In this document: positions 1 to 11,424 of the stretch, piece after piece
How the letters are laid out: each line of letters opens with the position of its first letter
Numbering within the stretch: position 1 is the first letter of the stretch
Assembly (NCBI GenBank): GCA_963932145.1
Contig: OZ010603.1
Coordinates: forward strand, 86,398,368-86,462,367
Length of the DNA stretch: 64,000 nt
Direction of reading: 5' to 3'
Origin: Acanthosepion lycidas
Taxonomy: Eukaryota; Mollusca; Cephalopoda; Sepiida; Sepiidae
Program-made: the position numbers and the translations under genes
The notes under the pieces: model-generated
Told to the model about the DNA's origin: nothing
The model's input: the letters and a program-made list of their open reading frames with translations, nothing else
Databases searched by the model: none

Positions 1-250
1 CCCAAGCAAGGGGGAAGCCACTAGGACGCAAGGGGTTACAGAAAAATTTGGAGCAAGATCAGATGGGAGTGACAGAAGAAAGGAGGAGGGTAGTGGATAG
101 ATAAAGGCAACAGGAGATACCGAGGCCAGAGAGAGAGAGAGAGAGAGAGAGAGTACCGGGAAACCCTTCCTAAACAAGAAAAAAAGCATAAGCCTCTACT
201 CATGTGCAAGAGAAGGGGGAGGAGTGTTGACCGGGCGGTAGGAAAGCCTA
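1..250 (-). mobile_element. LINE 3'-end fragment (Jockey/CR1-like)
   Basis: The first 130 bases match, with scattered differences, the segment at 43331-43460, which is the 3' end of a minus-strand LINE reverse transcriptase remnant. Both start with CCCAAGCAAG and share a run ending in a GGATAGAT-like segment. Related beginnings occur near 40900 and 33220. A short (AG)n run follows at 128-153. No coding frame survives in this piece. Assignment rests on the better-preserved copy elsewhere in the window. Confidence 0.5.
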
Positions 251-257
251 CCTACTC

Positions 258-261
<4 letters not shown>

Positions 262-299
<38 letters not shown>
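262..299. repeat. (TA)n microsatellite
   Basis: Uninterrupted TA dinucleotides. The following bases, 300-720, are AT-rich sequence in which I recognise nothing. Confidence 0.95.
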
Positions 300-304
<5 letters not shown>

Positions 305-725
305 ATTTTCCCGTCGAGTTCGGTGTATGATGTTTCGACATCCTCGAACTAATTATCTGTATGCCTATGATGAGCATGACTTGTTCGAGAATCTTACAAA
401 CAACAGCAAACAGTACAGGAGAATGTATTGTATCCAAGTGCAACAGGAACACTGTTAGATGTCTAATTTTGCTTTCTCGCTTCATGTAGTTAACTGATGG
501 TTACTTCTCAGTGCAGCTATATCAATGTTGTACTTCTTTAGCTCCAGTGCAATCAGAGCTGTTTTTTCTTTCTGGTGCTGAGTTGTTGTCCAGGAGAGTT
601 CGTACATTCCAAGTGCCAAGATGAAGTTAATGTTGTTTCGTAGAACTTTTTTGCAGTAGCCGGATATGTGTGCAACTAATTAGATGTAGAAAACCAACAC
701 AATTATTTGTTTTAAGTGATTAAGT

Positions 726-727
<2 letters not shown>

Positions 728-783
<56 letters not shown>
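728..783. repeat. (TA)n microsatellite
   Basis: About 27 TA units. It directly precedes a dispersed repeat (785-1020). Confidence 0.95.
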
Positions 784-784
<1 letters not shown>

Positions 785-787
<3 letters not shown>

Positions 788-1020
788 TTTATTTAAAAAT
801 ATGATTCCAACACGCTACATAAAAGTGCTTATGTTTCAAAACAAGAGCCGATACTTCAATATAATGATTTGAATTAAATTGAATTAAAGTACTAAGCTCT
901 GTTCCATCTTCAAGCGAATTTTTTGGGGCAATAACTTATATCTGAAATTTACGTGTTTTAGAAGCATATTCATTATTGAAATCAAAATTTCTATGGTAAC
1001 GGCTAGAGCAATTGTTTAAA
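785..1020 (+). repeat. Dispersed repeat, copy also at 24912-25150
   Basis: The two stretches share the same order of blocks: ATTTAAAAATATG at the start, a GAATTAAATT block, AGTACT followed by TCAAGCGAATTTT, GAAATTTAC, and a closing TTTCTA-GG-ACGG block. No coding capacity is visible. It is an interspersed element of unknown class; the copies differ by many substitutions, so it is old. Confidence 0.55.
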
Positions 1021-1935
<915 letters not shown>

Positions 1936-2519
1936 TAGTTTAAATAACCGTCGGTGAAAAAGTACGGGCTACTTAAGGGTATGCCTCGTTTTGATAAGGA
2001 GTCTTGCTTATTTGGGCCGGAGTTAGAGTTTATTTGTAGCCAAAACATTTAGTCTTATGCCAATGAATTTAGGTTCCTGCTAGTGGATTATATGATCAAA
2101 TGCTGTGAGATTTAAAGACAAGATAATTTAAAATTAGAATAAATTATCTAAATAATAGAATCCCAAAATCTGTAAGTAAAACCGAGACACCCAATAGAAT
2201 AAAACATATATATACACACTCACATATATATATATATATATATACCATCCATCTACATCGTTAAGGTACGGTTATATTATTAGGAATACCGAGCTTTACC
2301 ATCGAGCTTCTTTAAGAGGAAGATATAAGGGGAAAAATTTAATCAGAGGGGGTTGCATCAATTGGGGTGGGGGGTAGTTAGTGAGTGATAAGTTAAGATC
2401 TATATTCTTATATAAGCTTGAACCTATTTCTATGCTTACGTTTTAATAGTAGCTCTCTCCTTTGATTTAATAGTTTTCATTGATCATTGTAATTAATTAT
2501 TCTATTTTTCCCCTCAAAA

Positions 2520-3005
2520 CATGGCCTGCATCTATCTCTAAAACTATTAGGAATATGTCTGAAATCTATAATTTGCCAATCTATCTGCGGTTTCAAACTT
2601 TTTTCCTTAAATTCCCCCAATTTTTTTGAAAGGCCTGTTTGGAATTTTAATTTAGGATTTGTAAATGAGTGCCTATGGAGATAAATTTACTGTTTCACTT
2701 CTCCTGCGGAAATTCCAATGTAAACATTATAATTTGTCATATTTTCTTTGGGGGCAGTGGTTGCCTGGTAGTTTACACTAGTGGATCTTCATTTGCTCTC
2801 GACCGGGCAGTTTTTCTATCTCTACAGTTACAGGGGTTTCCTTACTAAATTTATTATCACCCCACCAATAGAATATACTTAAGACATAATTATTATGGGA
2901 GTTGATAATTTGGTACATGTTGTCAGTGCAGGAGTAGCTAATTTTGATCGATTTCCTTTTCAAGATCTTTCTTAGATGTTTGTTTTTGTGGAAGTGTTTA
3001 TTCAT
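2520..3005 (-). pseudogene. PLE connection region and GIY-YIG nuclease remnant
   Basis: The first frame (2778-3005) holds KHLRKILKRKSIKISYSC, then NMYQIINSHN, a conserved block that follows the reverse transcriptase in this family. After a frame change, 2525-2745 reads a YNVYIGIS motif and a HRHSFTN segment. These fit the two conserved parts of a GIY-YIG endonuclease fold, which cuts target DNA for retrotransposition. At least one stop lies inside the nuclease. The nuclease call is by motif only. Confidence 0.6.
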
Positions 3006-3235
3006 TAATTTTAGAAAGAACAGTCAAATATTAATACATGACAGTTTGCAGAAGTGGAGTTTGAACCAAATGATTTTTCTTCTTCTATTTCTACACCTAC
3101 CTCACACTTTATATGTTTCGGTACGACCTATGGGGGTTAAATAAGATAACTTATTTTTGAAATTACATTTTTGGAAATCCTTTTCATAAGGTTCTTTATT
3201 TTCATTAAAGATTTCTTTCGTTGGCCGATAATTTA

Positions 3236-3526
3236 CTAATTCTGGTACAAAACGGTAGTGGGTATTTGTTTCAGGATGGCATTGGGATGGTTAGAACTAA
3301 CATTAATAAAATTGGGTGTTTCATTTTCTTTATGGTAGGGTTTAAAGGTTTTATCATTAAGGTTGAAGATGATGTCTAGGTAATCAACTATTTTAAGGTT
3401 AGAAGAAATTTCATTCTTAAACCCTAGTAATTTAAAGGCCCTAATGATTTTCTTTTGTAACTTTGCTATTAGCTGACCATTACTTTTGGGGATGAAGATG
3501 AGTCCATCATCTCTATATAGTCCCAC
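3236..3526 (-). pseudogene. PLE reverse transcriptase, motif C part
   Basis: Begins GLYRDDGLIF: the YRDD box supplies the second and third catalytic Asp. It continues with an AFKLLGFKNEIS segment, DYLDIIFNLN and a SNHPNAILKQIP block. These features define the YRDD-type reverse transcriptases abundant in invertebrate genomes. The catalytic box is intact although the surrounding gene is broken. Confidence 0.7.
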
Positions 3527-3594
3527 TAATTCTGGTTTTACGATTCTATTATACTAATACTAAGCATATGTAAAATAAAATATAAAAAATTCTA

Positions 3595-3861
3595 CTAGAT
3601 CTTCAACCTGGGCTGAGTAATATACTCACATGGGAACGTCAAGATCCAGGTAAAATTATTAAATTTTAGCACTGATTTTTCATCCGTTAAGATGCTATTA
3701 GTTTCATTATCCGTCATCTCTATACAGGTCTTTGCAAAGTTAATACTATTAACTAGGAAATCTCTGGAGATAGACGAATAGAAATTCATTATATCAATCT
3801 TTATAAATATTGCTCTATCTTTATTATTCATTGTGACGTCGTCCCCTGGTCGCAGCGCCAA
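3595..3861 (-). pseudogene. PLE reverse transcriptase, motif A part
   Basis: Contains NNKDRAIFIKIDIMNFYSSI at residues 12-31, which is motif A; its Asp lies at about residue 23. It continues through a helix (NSINFAKTCIEMTD) that is usual in this reverse transcriptase group. The first ten or so residues come from the adjoining GC-rich repeat, not from the element. The frame is lost before motif C, which resumes about 70 bases further on in a different frame. Non-functional. Confidence 0.7.
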
Positions 3862-3975
3862 CCGTGATGTTCTATCCTAGTCTACCACGACACCAACTGT
3901 GACGTCCCTAAACAGCACCAATTGTGACGTCTTCGCCGCGGCGCCAGCCGTTCGCTCTTCGCTGCTCCGTTCGGG
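3835..3975. repeat. GC-rich degenerate minisatellite with GTGACGTC core
   Basis: Three to four imperfect units of 33-45 bp each contain a CACCAACTGTGACGTC-like core (near 3850, 3890, 3920 and 3950). They differ sharply in base composition from their surroundings and are rich in CpG. On the minus strand each reads GACGTCACA-TTGGTG, reminiscent of an LTR end next to a primer-binding site. The link to an LTR element is inference. Confidence 0.55.
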
Positions 3976-4760
3976 TGTCGCCGCTCCAAATTTGACGTTC
4001 TAACCTTTTGGTGATTCGGGTGGGAATCTGGTTAGATTTGATATCAGCCTCGTCGTTCCCAACTCCCTTCCAACGCCTGGTTACCAAGGTAACTGCACTG
4101 ATCCCCCAGTCCGCCTACCCACGTTGTGAATTGATCTTAGGCAGACGAGATCAAACAGTGGTTGGGGCCGTACTGCAAACCGAGTTCAACGGGGTTGATA
4201 CCACACAAATATGCATAAAAGACAATAAAATGAAAACTCAAAAGTTCAAAGTATCAAAGAAAAAGGTAACAAAGTTTATGTCTAGTTGTTCGATACATAG
4301 GACTGCATCTATCTCCCGACCCGTTCTATGGATTGTGACACGTCGTTTTCCGCTAGGCAAGTTTTAACACTTCAAGTTGTCTGCTCTCTAAGAAATTGGT
4401 GTTTCGCTGAGTCAAAAAAAAAAATTTCGGTGATCTGGATCTAAGTGGCTCTTCAAAATAATTGTTCTTGGGTTGAAGAGGGGTCCGGAATGTGCGTGAA
4501 TCTTGGTCAGCTATCTGCGAGGCTTGCTTCAACTGGAGACTGACTCTGGGAACTGCTGGGACTCAACTCAACTCAACTCTTTTCTGCTCGTTGTGGCTTC
4601 GTTTATATGGGCGCCGACCAAAACCGGGATGAGTTTGTCGGCGCCGGGGGGGTTTCCTCGATAATGCTAAATATATATCCACCTCTCTGGTTAGGAATTT
4701 CCACCTTTTTCCATTTTTGGGAACCTTTCCTCACTCCCACCTTCTAATCATACTTCAGAG
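3976..4760 (-). other. GC-rich LTR-like region
   Basis: On the minus strand a CATATAAACG TATA-like box (about 4603-4612) lies beside an inverted GGCGCCGAC...GTCGGCGCC pair (4612-4650) and is followed by GAGTT pentamer repeats (4562-4580). A 119-codon open frame at 4008-4367 on the plus strand resembles nothing I know. Base composition and a TATA box suggest a retroelement LTR or leader, but I could not find matching LTR ends. Confidence 0.3.
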
Positions 4761-5671
4761 GGGCGTGAACTGCCCTCCCCACATCTTTGTAGCAACCTCT
4801 CTTACTCATCCTCCAGATGGACTGCAAGAGCCTCCCTCGTGCGTCACGTGATCACCACTCGACCAATGATGTCTCAGTCGGGCGTGCACGAATCCGCGGC
4901 TTTGTTTCAGGAAGAAAAAAAATATCTTGCTTAACTAAAAAAAAAATTATCTCTTCTCTTTCCCTTTTCTTCCTCTTAATCGCCGTTATCATTTCTCTGG
5001 CCGCGAACGGGACAATATGACAATGGCGGTCATAACTCTTGTTCTTCACGTGGTTTACGTCAGGTATTTTATCGCTAATTATCAGAATGGGTTGTCTTCC
5101 TAACACGGTCTCAAAAAGAAACATCTCCAAAGTTTCAGTCAGTCTGTCGCCTCGAAGAAAGAAAAAAAACACTTCTAGGTTCCCATTCATTTTCCTGCGG
5201 TACATATTTCTGATAACATAATTTTATTATCGCAGGCCAAGGATGTTCCGTCGAAGGAAAATCGGTCAACGGACACTCGTAGGTGGTTTTTAATTTTTCA
5301 TATCTGTCCGAAGTCTTTTTAGTTGCCTGTTTTTGATCACTTATCGAAATAACATTTTCATTTGAATTTTTTTTTTCTTTGGCCTGCCGGTCTGTAGTTG
5401 ATAATAAGATGTCTTCCCGTACCAATAGTTTGTTTTCATATCCTTAGATAACACAGCCGATGCCAAAACATATCTGATTCTTTCTTTCTTTCCCTTTCTT
5501 TTTACTCAGAATTTCCCTGTCATTGTAACGACACTCTTTCGCCATTTGTTACTGATCAAAATATCCTTTTATCCATTGTCTCTTAGCCGTGTGTGTGTTC
5601 TTGCTTATCACCCACGATTCGGTCCTTAGCCTCTCCTTTTCCTCTTTTCTTTCTTTTCCCTTTCTGCCTCG
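4761..5671. other. Unassigned sequence
   Basis: Mixed composition with pyrimidine-rich stretches near 4950-4980, 5480-5510 and 5635-5660. Short overlapping open frames exist on both strands but show no motif. I see no supported gene. Confidence 0.5.
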
Positions 5672-5770
5672 TTAAATGGTGCCACACATATTGGCAAACC
5701 ATTTGATAGTGTCAGTCGAATCTTTCCAAAGATTAGCACAGGTTGCTATTAGTAGTTTATTGGTTAATTT
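5672..5770 (-). pseudogene. PLE-type reverse transcriptase fragment
   Basis: Minus-strand reading gives NKLLIAT, then NLWKDSTDTIKWFANM, then a stop. It matches the first half of the fragment at 1587-1766 almost residue for residue, so it is another broken copy of that family. It lacks motif A and all later catalytic motifs. Confidence 0.65.
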
Positions 5771-6264
5771 TAATTATATTTTTTTCAGATTAGACCTAGT
5801 TCAGTTTTAGTTGGGTTTATTAGTCTAGACTGTGTACTACTAGCAAAGTTGGGTTTATTGTCCTTAAATAAAACGTAAGCATCTCTAGCATGGATCTTTC
5901 ACTCTCTATCTACAATATTTCATTGATTGGTTATTTAGGTGGGGTCTGTATCGATCTCGGATATCCCACTGTTGTATCTATCTAGTTTATGTGTTTCTTA
6001 TTTTATCCATGAGGATTTTGTGATAGCGTGAGGGGTTACATTTATAGATATTTTTAGATTTATCGGATCTTACCCAAAAGTCTTAGGAGTTTCTAATAGT
6101 CCTCGTTTATTTCTTTTTCAAATTGGTTGGACAGCTTGTTGAATTTCATTTTTTTTTTAAACATGTCAAGCATGTCTCTTTCAAAAGGATCCAGGAGTTT
6201 ACAGGAAGGTAGTTTGTTTGTGAAAGCGTAAAACCCGGCACTACAAACTGCTATCCATGCAACC

Positions 6265-6265
<1 letters not shown>

Positions 6266-6328
<63 letters not shown>
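6266..6328. repeat. (TA)n microsatellite
   Basis: About 31 TA units; directly followed by the dispersed module at 6329. Confidence 0.95.
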
Positions 6329-6330
<2 letters not shown>

Positions 6331-6545
6331 TACATGTAATATATCCGTTGGTATATAATCCAGGTGGATCTTAGTAATATTATATATTAAATCATATCCA
6401 GGTCAAAGTACTTATTATAACAGAGCATATATTTTATACATCTAAAAAATCCCAAATTACTTCAAGTGCTTATAGATTATTTCAGACCAACACTGATATA
6501 TCGAGTCTTCCTCAGCCCTGGACTGACTGTCTCGAAATGGGATCT
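6329..6545 (+). repeat. PLE-related dispersed module, copy 2
   Basis: Shares with 1534-1935 the GGTATATAATCCAGGTGGAT block, a TTATAACAGAGCATATATTT block and the TTCCTCAG/GACTG/TGTCTCG end. It lacks the reverse transcriptase insert present in copy 1. Confidence 0.6.
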
Positions 6546-7103
6546 GAGACAAAAATTAAGTTAATCATATACTACACTAACTCTAGTATATCCAACTCGA
6601 TTATACGCAATGATTCTTCCCCCCCCCACCAAAAAAAAACAACAACTGTGAGTGTCTTTTTCAGACAGAGACGAATAAACACGCCCAAAAGAAATACGTT
6701 CAGAAAAAACAGCTGAAGACGTGTTTATACGTCGATCTTGATTCATTTTATGCCCTTCTGAGCTTGAAACGAGTCCACATGTTAACTCATACGCCTGGTA
6801 GCCACTGCTGCGGTACTTCAAGGTGCCTCAATTTCTTAGTTACTATATTAAAAGCAAATAAAATTTCGTCTGAAAATGAAACATTTTTCCACGAATAATT
6901 GGCGCGAAAGGGGCAAAGGGCATGTTACAATGAACATTTAATACATAGGGAGTGTTCTTTTGTAGCAAATGTCTTTTGTGTTCATATTATCTTCAAAAAT
7001 AATCTGGATATACACTACAGTTGAAAACTTTGAGATAAACCTGGTAATTTAAATATATATATATATATAATAGCGCTGATTAATTTTTTTTTTTAAGTAA
7101 AGC
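6546..7103. other. Unassigned AT-rich sequence
   Basis: No motif-bearing frame; a short (TA)n lies at 7050-7070. Nothing else recognised. Confidence 0.5.
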
Positions 7104-7184
7104 ATTAAGAGGTCATTTGATAAATATCGCCTGATGATACCGTAAGTTTGAAACCAAGGTAGCGGATTCAACTGACCTCTTAAT
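7104..7184 (+). ncRNA. Hammerhead ribozyme motif, type I
   Basis: The conserved core CTGATGA (7131-7137) and GAAA (7150-7153) are both present. Stem I is long: ATTAAGAGGTCATTTGA (7104-7120) pairs with TCAACTGACCTCTTAAT (7168-7184) with one mismatch, and the inner CGC/GCG pair (7128-7130 with 7162-7164) sits against the core. Stem III is minimal (A7153-C7154 with G7159-U7160), as in retroelement hammerheads. Self-cleavage would fall after A7161. Stem II is weak (two pairs), the main doubt. A decayed relative, with GAAACCAAGGTAGCG but no intact first core box, lies at 58608-58660. Confidence 0.65.
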
Positions 7185-7308
7185 TTTAAAGGTAAAAAAG
7201 CTTTACATGTTATTTTTACTTTTATTTTATGTTTTCACTCGTGTATTGAGCACTTTTTAATACTACTGTTTCCTGGTCTGATTCACCACGGACCACTAAC
7301 ATTTATGC

Positions 7309-7310
<2 letters not shown>
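7185..7310. other. Unassigned sequence after the ribozyme
   Basis: AT-rich, no motif recognised. Confidence 0.5.

Positions 7311-7388
<78 letters not shown>
7311..7388. repeat. Compound (TA)n-(TG)n microsatellite
   Basis: About 29 TA units pass into about 9 TG units. Confidence 0.95.
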
Positions 7389-8359
7389 CGGGCTTAACGG
7401 CAGAGGATTTATGCTTATTATATGAATAGTGTTTATTATCGTCTCTGCCAGAGTTTTACAATCAAGGCAATTTTGAAAATTATTTAATTTGATATGCTTA
7501 GGCTATATTCCGGCCTCATCAAGTGATCAGAATCCCGGTCCTTGTCAAAATGTAGTTTATTTTTGTACATCAAATAAGAGAAAATTATTCTACATGGTTA
7601 AATGAAATTGCGACATGATTTTTTTCCTATAATGATTTTTATTAAGAAATTTTATTATGAGAAGAAGTAAAAAAAAAGATTTTATGATTATATTTTGCTC
7701 TCGTGAAAATATTCTTCTTTAGACTTGATCACTGCACGCACAAATCTTTTGGCATTCGTTGCCAAAGTATCTCTAAGTATACGTTTGATAACTGAATCCA
7801 TTTTTTTTTCAATGACTCTAAGAGCTCTTTTCCATTTTTTTCACTCTTCTCTTAATATCATCCCATACTAATTCGATGGTTAAAACTTTTGAACTGTAGT
7901 GCTTGTTCTGGCTTTAAATAAGCTGGTGTGAGCTGAACATATCAAAGAACATTTTCTAATATGATTTTTCGACACATGAGTAATAATATGGAAGAAATAT
8001 TTCTTATTTTTTTTAACCTAAAATTATGCTGATATCGCTTCAATCACCATTCATTTCTCTGTAGGTAGATTTTTTTTTATTTTTTATTGTCATAACTATA
8101 TGCTATAGGCCTGAACATTTCACACTAGAATACCCTTGAATGTTAAAAAGCGCTCAGCCCTAAATAATGACAAATAAAAACAAGACTGAATATGGATGAC
8201 ATTCCATTTTTGCCAAAGAGCTGATATTCTACGCAGTTTTCTTTCCGCGTTTTTATTTTTGCCTGAAATATAAATAAATAAAAAAATCTAACGTGCAAAT
8301 AAGTACACAATAAAACATAGCGATACAAAAAAAAAGAAAATTAAAAAAAAACAGAAGGA

Positions 8360-8364
<5 letters not shown>
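7389..8364. other. Unassigned AT-rich sequence with a possible decayed PLE motif
   Basis: Minus strand 7512-7545 reads TTGATGAGGCCGGAATATAG, resembling the core-plus-stem II part of Penelope-type hammerheads, but the GAAA box is absent. The rest shows no recognisable feature. Confidence 0.35.

Positions 8365-8418
<54 letters not shown>
8365..8418. repeat. (AG)n microsatellite
   Basis: About 26 AG units with a single interruption near 8393. Confidence 0.95.
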
Positions 8419-8639
8419 TGATATGAAAAGAAACCAAAACTAAAAAGGTGTACAAAAGTTGATGACAGGTAGAAAGAGATAATATATAAATAAACAACGT
8501 TGGAAAATACGATGTTATGGGAGATGAAATGTGACAAAAATATCTCGAATTTGTTTCAAGATTCCACTCAGACATAACTGATATCGACGTGTTCTATTTT
8601 GATTGTTTCTGTTTTGTGTATTCTTAGTTTTATTGATTC

Positions 8640-9357
8640 ACGCATGGATGCGTTTTTTTCTTTTCTCTCTTTTCTTTTTTTTTTTTTTTTTCTTTTTTTT
8701 TTCTCTATTTTTCTTTGAAGGCAATACGCGGGTTTTTGAGATTTCTTTCGATGACACTGCTTCAAATTGCTCGCTTTATTTTCTTTCCTCTTTCATTTTC
8801 ATTCATTTTTATATATCTTTCTTCCAAACAGTTTTTTCTTCTCCACTCCCCCCTTTTTTTTCTTTCTTTTTTTTTTTCTCTTTTTCAATCTATCTGATTA
8901 TTTTTATTTTCTTTTTTTCCTTTTTTCTTCTCCCTCACGTTCATTACGAGCTTTTTTAAGCTTACTTCAATTCTTTTAGTATTTTTGTCATTACTGATTA
9001 ACGCTTTGACACTTTTTTTTTTTATTATTTTTCTGTTTTCTTTACTATTTTTTTTCTTCTCCTTCTTAAGTTCCAGATTGTTTTATTCCTTCTTCCTTAG
9101 TTTCTTCCATAATCTATATTCTTCCAATCGACCACAATTTGCTTCTTTCTTTCATTTCGATTTATTAGGTTGGTGCAAAAATAATGACGTAATAATGTCG
9201 TTTTTGACGTTAAAAAACACGTGAAAAAACGACATTATTACATCATTATTTTTGCACCAACCTAATACTATGTTGTCTTTTTCTTTCTCTATTTTTTTGA
9301 GTTATCGTTGAGGTAGCTTCATAATTTCTGTTCTATGTTCGTATTACTTTATTCTCT

Positions 9358-9392
<35 letters not shown>

Positions 9393-10857
9393 CTCGCCCT
9401 TTCTTTCTTTCTTTCACATTGCTTTATATTTTTCCTATGTTCGCATTCCTTTATTCTTTCTTTGTTTCTTTTTTGTTCTATCTTTCTTTCTTTCCAACTT
9501 TCTTTCGCTCTTTCTTTCACTCTTTCTTTAAATTCTTTCTTTCGCTCTTTATGCTTTTCATATTGCTTTATAATTTTACCTTATTATGCTTGTATTCCTT
9601 TATTCTTTCTTTCTTTCTTTCTTTCTTTCTCTCTTTCTTTCTTTCTTTCTTGCGCACTTTTGCTTTCTTTCTCTCGCCCTTTCTTTCTTTCTTTCATTCT
9701 CTCGCCCTTTCTATCTTTCATATTGCTTTATAATTTTTCCTATGTTCGTATTCCTGATTCTTTGTTTATTTCCTTATTTCGCTGTTTCTTTCTTTCTTTC
9801 TTTCTTTCTTTCTTTCCTTCTTTCCTTCTTTCTTTCTTTCTTTCTTGCGCACTTCTTCTTTCTTTCTCTCGCCCTTTCTTTCTTTCTTTCTTTCTTTCTC
9901 TCTTTCTTTCTATCTTTCATATTGCTTTATAATTTTTCCTATGTTCGTATTCCTTTATTCTTTCTTTATTTGCTTATTTCGCTGTTTCTTTTCTTTCTTT
10001 CTTTCCTTCTTTCTTTCTTGCGCACTTTTTCTTTCTTTCTCTCACCCTTTCTTTCTTTCTTTCTTTCTTTCTAGGAAAATTTGCTTTCTTTTTTTTATTT
10101 TCCATTTCATAATGCATTATTATTTCTTTCTTATCTCTTTTCCTTAACTTCCTTCTTTCTTTCAAAATTATCTTGTTTCTGTCCGTAATTTCTTTTGCTT
10201 TTTTACATATTGTTTCTAAATTATTTTTTTCCTCAATACACATATTTTTCACTTTTATATTTCGTCATTCTTTGCCGACTTTCATTCCATCTTTTGTTCT
10301 ATCATTCATTAATAATTATCTTTTTTCTTTCGTTCGTTATTATAATTTTCTCCCTCTTTCTTTCATTTTTTCATTGTTTAATCTCTGCTTTTTCTCTATT
10401 TATATTCAGTTTTCATTGATGGAGTTTATAATTTTTCCTGTATTTATTTATTTATTTATTTTCTTTCTCTCTTTCTATGAAAATTTCGTTTCTTCCATTA
10501 TTTTCCTTTTTTTTTTCATGTTGTGTTGAAATATAGTTCATATATTTTACCTTGCACGTTTTTTTCTTTTCTTCTTTTTCTTTCTTTCTTTTATTCTTTC
10601 TTCCTTTATATCTTAATCTTTTTTCTTTCATTTTGTTTTATTATTTAAGTCCTTTTCTTCTCTTGTATTTTTTTTATCTTTTCTTCTTTCTTTCATTTTT
10701 ATTTTTCATTTATATTCATATTCCATTTTTGTTTCTTCACAAATTCTCATTTTATTTTTTGTTTTTTCTCCCTTTATTTTCCTTCTTTTCTAAGAAAATT
10801 TACTTTCTTTCTGAAAAAAATCATTCTTCTTCTTCTTCCCAATCTTTTAGCTGCTGC
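8640..10857. repeat. 2.2-kb pyrimidine tract with (CTTT)n and higher-order units
   Basis: The plus strand is almost entirely C and T. In 9340-10080, (CTTT)n runs alternate with recurring blocks TGCGCACTT, CTCTCGCCCTTTCTTT and ATTGCTTTATAATTTT-CCT, forming imperfect longer units. Long Phe/Leu/Ser-rich open frames on this strand are products of composition, not genes. A MITE at 9165-9265 interrupts the tract. Confidence 0.9.
9165..9265. mobile_element. Palindromic mariner MITE, copy 1
   Basis: A 101-bp element is bounded by TA on both sides (9163-9164 and 9266-9267). It begins TTAGGTTGGTGCAAAAATAA and ends with the reverse complement of this, so nearly the whole element folds on itself around a short centre. 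The terminal sequence is that of a mariner inverted repeat, closely like the primate MADE1/Hsmar1 end TTAGGTTGGTGCAAAAGTAA. It carries no coding sequence and would have been moved by a mariner transposase. Confidence 0.9.
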
Positions 10858-10893
10858 TGCTTCTTCTTCTTCTTCTTCTTCTTCTTCTTCTTT

Positions 10894-11241
10894 ATATTAT
10901 TATTATTGTTTTTATTTCCTTTGATTTCTGGCGTTTACACATTTCTTTCCGGGTCCCGCCCAGAGACTTAAGGTCAGAAATGGCATCATGACATTTTCTA
11001 CTGACAAAAAAATAACAAACAAAAAACAAACAAACAAAAAACACTTATTTTACATAGATAAAGCCATTCGTAAGGTGTGGGCTGTACTTGGGAGAACAAT
11101 TTTTTGTATTTCTTTGAGGCATGGACTTACAGGAATCCCTTCAATTAGTCAACTGGAATCTTTCCCAACCAATCCTAGGGCACCAACTACAACAGGTATT
11201 ATTGATGTTCCCATGGGCCCCATTTTTGAGATTTCGATTTC

Positions 11242-11243
<2 letters not shown>
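10894..11243 (-). mobile_element. REL-endonuclease LINE copy A1 (5'-truncated)
   Basis: Minus-strand copy whose 3' end carries the family's tail: an (AAT)n tract reached through a GTGTAAACGCCAGAAATCAA block. Coding remnant at 11149-11243 reads NEIEISKMGPMGTS, then IPVVVGALGLVGKD, the end of the nuclease domain. The 5' truncation falls at 11243, directly against (ATT)16. Confidence 0.8.

Positions 11244-11292
<49 letters not shown>
11244..11292. repeat. (ATT)n microsatellite
   Basis: Sixteen ATT units between LINE copy A1 and TTC-rich sequence. A (TTC)n run occupies 11374-11420, which joins the next LINE tail. Confidence 0.95.
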
Positions 11293-11393
11293 GTCCTTCT
11301 CCACAGCCTTCTTCTTGGCTACTTTTGTGTTCTCCTTCTCCATCTCATTGTCTTCTCACTATTCTTCTTCTTTTTCTTTTTCTTCTTCTTCTT

Positions 11394-11420
<27 letters not shown>

Positions 11421-11424
<4 letters not shown>

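Larger units (their letters stand above)
2520..3861 (-). mobile_element. Penelope-like element, 5'-truncated (RT + GIY-YIG)
   Basis: Read on the minus strand, this runs from reverse transcriptase motif A (3793-3861) through the YRDD catalytic box (3506-3517) and a SYSCTDNM/INSHN block (about 2890-2950) to a GIY-YIG-type nuclease segment (about 2525-2745: YNVYIGIS, HRHSF, then RC-PC). That domain order, reverse transcriptase followed by a C-terminal GIY-YIG nuclease, is characteristic of Penelope-like elements. Several frameshifts and stops separate the pieces, so no single product is possible. The upstream (minus-strand 5') end is lost where it meets the GC-rich repeat at 3835. Confidence 0.75.

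Noticed and set aside
4008..4367. 119-codon frame as a host gene
   Set aside because: Lies inside a GC-rich LTR-like region and shows no domain.
9335..10529. Long Phe/Leu/Ser-rich open frames on the plus strand
   Set aside because: They are produced by the pyrimidine tract; no start context, domain or non-repetitive residues.
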